The notes under the pieces are model-generated. The model was not told the DNA's origin. It saw nothing but the letters and a program-made list of their open reading frames with translations, and ran no database searches. The translations under genes were made by a program, and so were the position numbers. Below, in pieces: positions 44,501 to 51,003 of a stretch of DNA of 51,003 nucleotides (positions are counted from its first letter, which is position 1; every line of letters begins with the position of its first letter). Source of the stretch: Bacteroidales bacterium (lineage in GTDB: Bacteria; Bacteroidota; Bacteroidia; Bacteroidales; Paludibacteraceae); the NCBI GenBank assembly GCA_900769555.1, contig CAAGHA010000072.1, forward strand, positions 1-51,003, written 5' to 3'.

Positions 44501-45484
44501 TTATTTATTAATGATTTCCCAATAACCTCCTTTAGTTCCGATGCGACGAAGTAATCCTCGTTGTTTCATCGACGAAATGATTCTTTCGCACTGACGTTTC
44601 GTTATTCCCAGCATCTCCGCTAATTGTGGAGTAGTAACTGTTGGAATATTGCTAATCATATCCAATATTTTTTTCTCGTTATTACCGACATTATTACCGA
44701 CATTATTACCGACATTTTGTGTAATAGATACCTTTTTGTGACTGTTCAACGAGTCAAGAATTTCCCTAAGCATAAAATCAATGAAGGGACCGGATTGTCC
44801 TATTTTGGTGCTTTCGGTTATGGCATCATAATAAGCCTGCTGATTTGCATATACCATATTTTCGACTGGGAGATATTCAAATATAGGATTAAATTTACCC
44901 AAAATAAGAGATTGCCATAGTCGTCCCATACGACCGTTTCCATCTATGAAAGGATGTATAAACTCAAATTCATAATGAAAGACACAGGAACGAATTAATA
45001 AATGGTCTTTTGATTTTTTCAGCTATTCCATTAGTTCGCTCATCAGTGCAGGAACTCTTTCTGCCGGAGGCGCGAGATGAGCCAAACCTTGTTGACCGAA
45101 GACCCCGACCCCGCAGCTTCTATATCGTCCGGCATCATCTATCAATGCTTTCATCATCACACCGTGAGCCTTTAGCAAATCTTTCTCTTTAAAAGCGTCA
45201 AGTGTAGGATATAGTTCGTAAGTTGCAATAGCATTCTTCACTTCCTGAATCTGCTTGATAGGAGCAATAACGGTTTTGCCGTCGATGATGTCACTAACCT
45301 CATCTTCGCTTAAGGTATTGCCTTCTATTGCCAATGAAGAGTGTATGGTTTTTACACGATTGGCTTTTCGTAGGCGCAATCCATCTTCTTGTTCCATACG
45401 GATGACAAAGCGTTCTACTTGTGCTGATATTTCAGCAACCATATTGATCGTTTCTGTACTTATTTCAAATGGCGGTATATACAT
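44501..45484 (-). pseudogene. Fic family protein (fic2) interrupted by one in-frame amber codon
   Basis: The frame is open over 327 codons except for TAG at 45023-45025 (codon 154), between LMSELME and LKKSKDHLLI. Family members have Trp here (ELMEWLKKS), and TGG to TAG is a single change. The inhibitory motif SLAIEG (50-55, S/TxxxEG) and the Fic motif HPFIDGNGRMGR, just after the stop, are intact, as is a C-terminal winged helix. Either a recent pseudogene, a sequencing error, or readthrough. The 142-residue downstream part could start internally but would lack half of the core. It starts 23 bases after the hsdS stop. Confidence 0.85.
44681..44716 (-). repeat. 12-bp tandem repeat (x3) in fic2
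   Basis: ATTACCGACATT three times, exact, encoding NVGNNVGNNVGN in the linker between Fic core and winged helix. The unit is a multiple of three, so copy number changes linker length without a frameshift. Confidence 0.9.
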
Positions 45485-45507
45485 GTCTATTTCCTTTTCT
45501 GAATTAA

Positions 45508-46593
45508 TTATACTTCTATTTCTCCACTCATCAACTTAGGGAGCAAACGGTCACGTGCTTCGGTAAGGTGGCGGATTTCAGCTTTCAAATTAATTATTAA
45601 GCCATTGTTGCTGTAATTTTTTTTGCAAAATTCAATAATAATATCTTTTGTAGGAAGTATTACATCAATTGTATGAATAGATTGATTTGTCAACTGCGGT
45701 TGAGCAGCACCTGTTCTAACATTCCTAAAATTAGCACATTTCAGAAATTGATAAGTAAAAGGAAGTTGACAATATAAATATTCTTCTAACGGAGTTACTA
45801 TAAAGGAATTATTAGTTATAAACGCGTCTTTATGGTATGTCATTAAAACATCACCACTACCATTCCCACGACTTGTTATTAAAACAACTTGCTCGTTACA
45901 ATTAGCTTCACTATAATAGCCTATAACACCATTTGCACCATAAACAGGATAATCACCTTTTTCTTCAATTAATTTTGTGGAGAGATTCTTTCCGTATTTG
46001 ATAGAATATATACTATCAACACATTTCTTCTCCCACCCCTCAGGTACACCATCCACAATCTTAGTGTTTTCGTGACCGGGGAAGCGGAGGTCGATAAACC
46101 ATTCCTTATAGAGACGTTGTGCAGATTCTTCCAATAGCTTTATCTGCTTCTGATAGTTTTCTATCAAGGAGTCGTAACGGGAGAGGATGGTAGCGATGCG
46201 GTGCTGAGTGGAGATGTCGGGAATTGAAACTGTAATATTCGATAACACATTCCTGTTTAATGAAGGTATTGCAGCACCTCCACCCATAGAAGCAATATCA
46301 AAATTCTTCATAAAATAATAGACAAAATGTCTATCATTTCCTTTGAAATCTTTAACATATAAAGTAGTATTATGAGGCCAAAAGTTCTCTATGACAAATT
46401 GTGTTTCTCCTAACGTACCGGAACGTCCCGTCACAACTCCTGGTCCTTTAACTTTATAATCATTATGGTAACCCATAATAGACGTAGAGCAAACAACAGG
46501 ATAAAGACCTTCTTTTATTGATTCCTTGGTTAGGTCAAACCCTCTTTGCAAAACAATGAAATCCATAAACTTCACTTTCTTCCATTCACTCAT
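45508..46593 (-). CDS. hsdS: Type I restriction enzyme, specificity subunit (HsdS)
   Basis: 361 aa. Recognises the bipartite DNA target for both methylation and cutting. Two target recognition domains (about 1-150 and 195-335) are each followed by a conserved helix (ISTQHRIATILSRYDSLIENYQ; LKAEIRHLTEARDRLLPKLM). The N-terminus MSEWKKVKF and the tail MSGEIEV are typical. Its ATG overlaps the stop of the DUF1016 gene (ATGA). There is only one full hsdS and no inverted partial copies, so shufflon-type switching is not indicated here. Its first codons and ribosome-binding region are duplicated upstream at 47692-47734. Confidence 0.95.
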   Translation of the reverse strand: MSEWKKVKFMDFIVLQRGFDLTKESIKEGLYPVVCSTSIMGYHNDYKVKGPGVVTGRSGTLGETQFVIENFWPHNTTLYVKDFKGNDRHFVYYFMKNFDIASMGGGAAIPSLNRNVLSNITVSIPDISTQHRIATILSRYDSLIENYQKQIKLLEESAQRLYKEWFIDLRFPGHENTKIVDGVPEGWEKKCVDSIYSIKYGKNLSTKLIEEKGDYPVYGANGVIGYYSEANCNEQVVLITSRGNGSGDVLMTYHKDAFITNNSFIVTPLEEYLYCQLPFTYQFLKCANFRNVRTGAAQPQLTNQSIHTIDVILPTKDIIIEFCKKNYSNNGLIINLKAEIRHLTEARDRLLPKLMSGEIEV

Positions 46594-46610
46594 ACCTCAT
46601 CCTCCTTTCT
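46568..46610 (-). repeat. 43-bp perfect direct repeat, copy 1 (hsdS start); copy 2 at 47692-47734
   Basis: Positions 46568-46610 and 47692-47734 are identical over 43 bases, 1124 bases apart. The repeat spans the 3' codons RKEDEV, the GGAGG ribosome-binding region, the ATGA overlap and the first nine codons of hsdS (MSEWKKVK). The copies flank the DUF1016 gene precisely. A third, partial match (GTATGAGTGA with flanking GGAGG and GGAAGA) lies at the fic3 3' end near 47797-47827. Confidence 0.9.
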
Positions 46611-47678
46611 CTTAAATTCTGCAATCCATTCACGAAGCTTCTGTTGCAGCAGAGCTTTATCAGGAAGACAAAGTGCATATTGCTGTGCATAGACATTGGC
46701 GTCTTCGGGCAACGTGAGTTCTACGAGAGCATCATTCTTGCGTTCGCAGAGCAGAATGCCGATAGTTGGTTTCTCAAAATCCTCTTTGACGAAGCGGTCG
46801 TAGTAGTTGACATACATCTGCATCTGACCAAGATCCTGATGGGTGAGGTCATCCATCTTTAAGTCAACGAGGACGTAGCATTGAAGTAGTCGGTTGTAGA
46901 GCACAAGGTCAACATAGAAATGTCGTTCCTCAAAAGTGAACCGTTTCTGTCTCGCCTCAAATAGGAAGCCTTTGCCCATTTCGAGGAGGAAATCTTGCAA
47001 GCGACTGATAATGGCACTTTCAAGGTCACTCTCACTATAGGATGCGTCCGATTTTAACCCAATGAACTCCAACACCACGGGGTCTTTAAGAATGTCTGAC
47101 GGTTTTTCAACCACTTGTCCTTCCTTAGTCAGTCGCATCACTTCGTTTTTATCACGACTAAGCGCCAGACGTTCATAGAGACCGCTGCCTATCTGACGTT
47201 GCAGTTGGCGTGTACTCCATTGTTGTTTATATGCCTCTATTTCATAGAAATTACGGGACTCTGGATTATCAACATGCGAAAGTATCTGGTAGTGATTCCA
47301 CGACAAGACGAATTTCCGCTGCACTGTAGCGGAATTTTCACCTTTATCCAAAATCCGCTGCGGTGTAGCAGATTTTGAAAATGTCAAGAAAAATCGTCGT
47401 GTCTTTTCCAACGTATCAACCGACCATCCTTTGCCGAGACTTGAAGTAAGACGCTCAGAGACTCGTTTCAAGACCCCTTTACCATATTCTGCACGAGTTT
47501 TTCCACCTTGCTCGTCCTCAATAATATATCTACCTACTTCAAAATAGGTATACACCATAGCAACATTGACAGTTGAAGCTATTTTCTTCCGTGCTTCAAC
47601 AATTAATGACTCAATGCGGTTTGCCAATTGTTCGGCTCTTACTTCGATAGTCTGGTTATTTTTCTCTATTTCGTTCAT
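46590..47678 (-). CDS. DUF1016 / YhcG-type PD-(D/E)XK nuclease domain protein
   Basis: 362 aa from the ATG at 47678, which has GGAGG 9 bases upstream. The longer frame from 47717 would begin with MSEWKKVK, the copied hsdS start, and is not the native start. The N-terminal DUF1016 helical domain (about 15-150) is visible (VYTYFEVGRYIIEDEQGGKT, YGKGVLKRVSERLT). The C-terminal nuclease-like domain has FYVDLVLYNRLLQ followed by VDLK, the D...(D/E)xK catalytic pattern. Such proteins are frequent in type I restriction loci of gut Bacteroidota. The precise role is unknown; an accessory nuclease in phage defence is the common guess. It overlaps hsdS by 4 bases. Confidence 0.88.
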   Translation of the reverse strand: MNEIEKNNQTIEVRAEQLANRIESLIVEARKKIASTVNVAMVYTYFEVGRYIIEDEQGGKTRAEYGKGVLKRVSERLTSSLGKGWSVDTLEKTRRFFLTFSKSATPQRILDKGENSATVQRKFVLSWNHYQILSHVDNPESRNFYEIEAYKQQWSTRQLQRQIGSGLYERLALSRDKNEVMRLTKEGQVVEKPSDILKDPVVLEFIGLKSDASYSESDLESAIISRLQDFLLEMGKGFLFEARQKRFTFEERHFYVDLVLYNRLLQCYVLVDLKMDDLTHQDLGQMQMYVNYYDRFVKEDFEKPTIGILLCERKNDALVELTLPEDANVYAQQYALCLPDKALLQQKLREWIAEFKRKEDEV

Positions 47679-47691
47679 TTCAGTTCCTCCC

Positions 47692-47734
47692 AACTTCACT
47701 TTCTTCCATTCACTCATACCTCATCCTCCTTTCT
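47692..47734 (-). repeat. 43-bp perfect direct repeat, copy 2
   Basis: The second copy of the hsdS 5' sequence. It lies between the 33-aa ORF and the DUF1016 gene and encodes an orphan MSEWKKVK that runs in frame into the DUF1016 gene. Confidence 0.9.
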
Positions 47735-47815
47735 TTCATTTTGAATAAATGAGTCCATGATAATTTTGACACCAGCGGTGACACAATTTGAATATCTGGT
47801 CTTCCTCTCACTCAT
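47714..47815 (-). CDS. Possible 33-aa ORF coupled to fic3
   Basis: Begins with ATG overlapping the fic3 stop (ATGA) and ends with TGA overlapping the next ATG in the same way. It encodes MSERKTRYSN...RKEDEV. The start (ATGAGTGAGAGGAAGA) resembles the hsdS start (ATGAGTGAATGGAAGA), and the last residues RKEDEV equal the DUF1016 C-terminus. It may therefore be a recombination relic rather than a gene. No family recognised. Confidence 0.4.
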   Translation of the reverse strand: MSERKTRYSNCVTAGVKIIMDSFIQNERKEDEV

Positions 47816-48855
47816 ACTTCTCCCTCCTTTCCAACAATCTTCCAATGTCCATTCTTATTGCTGCCAACACGTGTAATGATGCCAGCTTTCTTCAATTCGC
47901 CCAAACGACGTTTTACGGTCGCTTCGGATATGCCAATCATGGCAGCATACGCAGCATAGTTCAATGTATTGTCTTTCACTATGGCCTGATAAAGCTTTTC
48001 TTTTATCGGGTCAGAAGATGAATTTATCGGGTCAGAAAACGGTTTTATCGGGTCAGCAAGCTGCGATTTTTTGAATAATTCGATTTCTCGGGTCAAGTTA
48101 CGGATATGTTCCTCTACCATAAATTCCCGATAAGGAGCTAAAGTTTCTTGCTCACGAGCATCTATCAATGCCTGAATGTATTCGGCTTTATCTTCCTTTA
48201 TAATTTTCGATGGTATCAAGCCAAATTCGTATTGCAAATGATTCATCACCAATCGAGACATACGTCCATTGCCATCCACCCACGGATGAATAGTGACCAA
48301 CTGAAAGTGAGCATTGAAACTCAATAGATATTTTTCAATAACATCACTGCTCTGCAACAATGCTTTTCTTCGTTCGTTCAGTTGTTGGCAGAATTCTTCT
48401 AATTTAGCTGGAACTTTTTGAAAATTCAGATACGAACTTCCACCTACCCCTGCTGTAACACCCAACAAACGAAGATATCCCTTGGAAGAATCAAATGTAC
48501 CCTGCATAGTATGATATTCGCTACCGGTATTTTTCATCACCAATGCCGATAGACCTTTTAGCATATCCACGGAGAAGTCGGTATGCAAACCAGCCATTTG
48601 CATGGAGCGTTCGTATGCGTTCTTCAAATCAAGATTCATCATTTGCTCCTGAATGCTTCTTCCCTTGGCCGAAATACCTTCATCGAAAAGCAGTTGGTTC
48701 TCAATCTCTGTTACCGTACTACCTTCAATGGCTGTGGAGTGCGTAATGAGCGAGTAGAGATAGAACTTCTGGTAGTCTATCTGCTCTGCAATGCCTAACC
48801 GATGGTATTCATCGAGTAAGGCCAATAGTTTGGTATATGAATGGGTTATACTCAT
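47812..48855 (-). CDS. Fic family protein (fic3), class II, with winged-helix tail
   Basis: 347 aa from the ATG at 48855, which overlaps the hsdM stop (ATGA) and has GGGAGG 7 bases upstream. The TTG at 48870 is not needed. An N-terminal inhibitory helix carries STAIEG (40-45), the (S/T)xxxE(G/N) motif that blocks ATP positioning in class II Fic proteins. The Fic motif HPWVDGNGRMSR is at 190-201. After the core is a 7-residue repeat linker (SDPIxxx) and a C-terminal winged helix (about 285-345, YAAMIGISEATVKRRLGELK). It should AMPylate a protein target; the target is unknown. Fic genes inside hsd operons are known, but their role is unclear. Confidence 0.92.
   Translation of the reverse strand: MSITHSYTKLLALLDEYHRLGIAEQIDYQKFYLYSLITHSTAIEGSTVTEIENQLLFDEGISAKGRSIQEQMMNLDLKNAYERSMQMAGLHTDFSVDMLKGLSALVMKNTGSEYHTMQGTFDSSKGYLRLLGVTAGVGGSSYLNFQKVPAKLEEFCQQLNERRKALLQSSDVIEKYLLSFNAHFQLVTIHPWVDGNGRMSRLVMNHLQYEFGLIPSKIIKEDKAEYIQALIDAREQETLAPYREFMVEEHIRNLTREIELFKKSQLADPIKPFSDPINSSSDPIKEKLYQAIVKDNTLNYAAYAAMIGISEATVKRRLGELKKAGIITRVGSNKNGHWKIVGKEGEV
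48002..48060 (-). repeat. 21-bp tandem repeat (about x3) in fic3
   Basis: Three units starting TTTATCGGGTCAG with period 21 encode the ADPIKPF / SDPINSS / SDPIKEK linker between Fic core and winged helix. Copy changes would keep the frame. Confidence 0.85.
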
Positions 48856-50663
48856 TTCAAATCCTCCCAACTTTTCAAAATCTCACTCATCAAGACATTG
48901 GCTTCATCGTTCAAACGCTTCAATTCAGCATGTATTTCCGTCATGCGTTCATGGAAATTTACACCATCGTCTTCCGCCTCAGCCACACCAACGTATGCTC
49001 CCGGAGTAAGCGAATAGTTCTTTTCCTCAATTTCTTGTATGGTTGCTATTTTACAAAGCCCAAGAATGTCTTTGTATTCACCATCGCCAAACTTTTCGGT
49101 GAGCCATTCGTATTGGCGAGCTGTTTCCAGTTTGTCTTCCAATGCATCTTGAATGGCTTTCATTTCTGCCTCGATGCGTTTCTTGTCCTTACGGGCAGCA
49201 TTGGCAATGGCTTCCTTGACTTCCGCCTTCTGCTTGTCGAGAGCTGCTTGGGCAGACTCTACGGTAATATCGCCAAGTTCCTTTCTATAGTCAGCCAATA
49301 ATGCCTGGTATTTATCTGTTTCCCCACGATAGAGGTGAACGATGGCTTGCAAGTTGCGCAATTGCCATTCGGTCCATTCGTTGAGGGTACGGTCTACCAC
49401 CGTATAGTAATTTCGGGCATCAATGAATAGCACCTTATCCCGATTTTCGGCACGTTTGGCCTTATCGAAAAACCACAACGAACAAGGAAGCGAAAGGGTG
49501 TAGAAGAAGTTATTGCCTACACTTACCATCACATCTACATCGCCTGTACGAACTAATTTCTCACGAATATCGCGGTCCTTATTGGCACTATCGGTAGCCG
49601 AACTTGCCATGACAAAACCGGCACGACCATGGTCGTTCAAATAAGCATGGAAATAACTTATCCATAGATAATTGGCATTACCAATCTCCTTGCTCTTGGC
49701 ATTTACACCCGGTAAACCAAAAGGCAGACGACCCGCAACCCAAGCCGATTCGGATTTTACTTTATCTACATTGAACGGAGGATTAGCCATTACATAGTCG
49801 CACTTGCCTTCCAAATTGTAGGCATCGTGATAGAATGAATTGGCTTCATCGCCAGAAACAATCTTACCGTTCAACCCGTGTACAGCCATGTTCATCAAAC
49901 AAAGTTGGGCGTTGTATTCCACCTTCTCCTGACCATAGAAAGTCATTTGCGTATTGGCATTGAGACCGGCATGATTCACAAAATCGCCTGTCTGTACGAA
50001 CATACCACCCGAACCGCAAGCAGGGTCGAGCATGATGCCCGATGTAGGTTCCAAAACATTGACCAACATCTTTACCAACGATTTTGGGGTAAAGAATACA
50101 CCATCATCGCTGGCTACTGCTTTGGCAAACTTGGACAAAAAATATTCATAAATACGACCAATTACATCACCCCCCACTTCATCAATGGTCTTGTTGTTGA
50201 AGATACGAAGCAAGTCAGCCAATAAATCATCAGCAAACATGGTGTAGCTTTTGGGAAGAACACCTGTAAGTTGTTCGCTCTGTTCTTCAACCAACTGCAT
50301 AGCGTAATTGACCGCTTCGCCCAAAGAATTTATGTCTTTTCCGTCTTTGGTTTTCAACCCGGCATCTGCAATATTTGCCGGAAGATTTACCAAATAATCG
50401 TATTGAGCTTCACGAGGAAGAAACAAGGCACTTTTTGCTGCAAAATCACTTGCTTCCACCGGCATTACTCTGCCACCACGGGAAGGACGGCTTTGCAAGA
50501 TTTCAGCTTCCACCATTTTGTATCTGCTATAAGCATAACGCAAGAACAACAAGGCAAGCACCGGCATACAATATTGACTGCTGGTGAGCTTACTACCTTG
50601 ACGGAGCAAATCTGCCGATTCCCAAAGTTCGGCTTCGAGTTTCTTTATATTATTCATACTCAT
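48852..50663 (-). CDS. hsdM: Type I restriction-modification DNA methyltransferase (HsdM)
   Basis: 603 aa N6-adenine methyltransferase that also forms the core of the restriction complex. An N-terminal helical domain (about 1-150) precedes the catalytic domain with the SAM motif DPACGSGGMF (213-222) and the catalytic NPPF (294-297, in MANPPFNVD). A C-terminal coiled-coil segment (about 460-540, rich in Ala, Lys and Glu) contacts HsdS in this family. First gene of the operon; ATG at 50663. I found no good TAnnTTTG box directly upstream. Confidence 0.96.
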   Translation of the reverse strand: MSMNNIKKLEAELWESADLLRQGSKLTSSQYCMPVLALLFLRYAYSRYKMVEAEILQSRPSRGGRVMPVEASDFAAKSALFLPREAQYDYLVNLPANIADAGLKTKDGKDINSLGEAVNYAMQLVEEQSEQLTGVLPKSYTMFADDLLADLLRIFNNKTIDEVGGDVIGRIYEYFLSKFAKAVASDDGVFFTPKSLVKMLVNVLEPTSGIMLDPACGSGGMFVQTGDFVNHAGLNANTQMTFYGQEKVEYNAQLCLMNMAVHGLNGKIVSGDEANSFYHDAYNLEGKCDYVMANPPFNVDKVKSESAWVAGRLPFGLPGVNAKSKEIGNANYLWISYFHAYLNDHGRAGFVMASSATDSANKDRDIREKLVRTGDVDVMVSVGNNFFYTLSLPCSLWFFDKAKRAENRDKVLFIDARNYYTVVDRTLNEWTEWQLRNLQAIVHLYRGETDKYQALLADYRKELGDITVESAQAALDKQKAEVKEAIANAARKDKKRIEAEMKAIQDALEDKLETARQYEWLTEKFGDGEYKDILGLCKIATIQEIEEKNYSLTPGAYVGVAEAEDDGVNFHERMTEIHAELKRLNDEANVLMSEILKSWEDLK

Positions 50664-50872
50664 ATCGTACCAATTCTTTCTATTATTTTATCAACTTTAG
50701 CATGCAACACACTTCAAGACCTCTTGTTTTTTCTCAGAGACATCCCAATTCGTCACTATCCCCATCCAACAACACAACAACTTTTCCAATCCCCTTCCAG
50801 ACTGCTCATAGGATTTTTCCACTTATTCTGTCAAACACTTATCAATTTTCAGAGCCTCAACAAGTACAACTT
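50664..50872. other. Leader region of the hsd operon
   Basis: About 200 bases upstream of hsdM with no clear gene. Short coding-looking stretches on the minus strand are broken by stops in every frame. No known riboswitch or tRNA seen. Confidence 0.4.
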
Positions 50873-50925
50873 TAAGAAGTTGTTTAAATTTTATTTCGAG
50901 CATATTTGAGAGAAATTTTTAAGAT
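50873..50925 (+). repeat. Repeat C copy
   Basis: AAGAAGTTGTTTAAATTTTA followed by TTTCGAGCATATTTGAGAGA matches 33330-33372 and, reversed, 206-260. It marks the upstream side of the restriction island. Confidence 0.5.
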
Positions 50926-50986
50926 TGTTTTTATTATTCTTTTGCAGTAAATAGTGGACTATTATCAAAAAAGAATAATAAAAACA
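50926..50986. repeat. Long inverted repeat upstream of hsdM
   Basis: GTTTTTATTATTCTTTT (50927-50943) is the exact reverse complement of AAAAGAATAATAAAAAC (50969-50985), and one further pair extends the stem to 18 bp. A second small palindrome, AATAGT / ACTATT, lies in the loop. No T-run follows on either strand, so it is not a typical terminator. It lies next to a C repeat and may be an element end, a site for a dimeric regulator, or part of the operon leader. Confidence 0.6.
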
Positions 50987-51003
50987 GGTTAAAAGTAATC
51001 TCA

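Noticed and set aside
44681..44716. CRISPR-like short repeats in the fic2 region
   Set aside because: The units are directly adjacent, 12 bp and in frame, with no spacers.
45508..46593. Invertible hsdS (shufflon) system
   Set aside because: Only one hsdS, no recombinase gene and no inverted partial hsdS copies; the repeats present are direct.
47679..47717. DUF1016 protein starting MSEWKKVK
   Set aside because: Those codons are the duplicated hsdS start; the ATG at 47678 with its own GGAGG is the native start.
50271..50909. 212-codon plus-strand ORF
   Set aside because: Mostly antisense to the start of hsdM and continues into a non-coding leader; no recognisable domain.

Overview
The window looks like a chromosomal segment of an AT-rich member of the Bacteroidota, most likely Bacteroidales. 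The evidence is the many promoters with the -7 box TAnnTTTG and little reliance on Shine-Dalgarno sites, fused SecDF, long three-domain IspG, TonB-dependent receptors with a carboxypeptidase-like N-terminal domain, an OmpA/PD40/TPR protein, SUMF1-type and WG-repeat proteins, and the RsfS-FtsH gene pair. The species cannot be named from the sequence alone.

Layout. 1-84 is the 3' end of an IS30-type transposase. 448-6524 is a plus-strand group: two rhomboid proteases, a membrane-anchored endonuclease/exonuclease/phosphatase-fold protein, a TonB-dependent receptor and a surface beta-propeller lipoprotein that together resemble a BtuB-BtuG cobalamin uptake pair. A small Cys-rich metal-binding protein follows on the other strand. 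7107-13442 (minus) is an argH-rsfS-ftsH-TonB receptor operon. 13958-18187 (plus) holds a small membrane protein, a candidate structured RNA, and a paaK-ACT-small accessory protein-sodium symporter operon. 18218-23121 (minus) is ispG and secDF. 23278-25206 (plus) is a PorE-like OmpA protein. 25297-30653 (minus) is the stringent-response enzyme and a WG-repeat/SUMF1 pair. 31129-34408 (plus) is a TPR protein, an unknown lipoprotein and aroE. Then come B12-dependent nrdJ (minus) and pnp (plus).

40055-50663 (minus) is a visibly less AT-rich accessory island: a type I restriction-modification operon, hsdM-fic-(33-aa ORF)-DUF1016 nuclease-hsdS-fic(pseudo)-fic-hsdR, with genes mostly overlapping or a few bases apart. 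This is the most unusual region. It has three Fic proteins and a DUF1016 nuclease inside one hsd operon. Two guest genes are flanked by direct duplications of the 5' end of the next hsd gene, which are recombination scars. One Fic gene has a single in-frame amber codon. Each Fic gene carries a short tandem repeat between its Fic core and its winged-helix tail. In one of them the unit is 11 bp, so any copy-number change would truncate the protein.

Scattered through the non-coding gaps is a set of related, non-coding, AT-rich repeats (called A, B and C here). Family B has 14-bp perfect terminal inverted repeats, and family A has related ends and a length near 188 bp. They look like MITEs and include full, deleted and half copies.

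All assignments are by eye from the sequence and general knowledge of the families. No database search was run.
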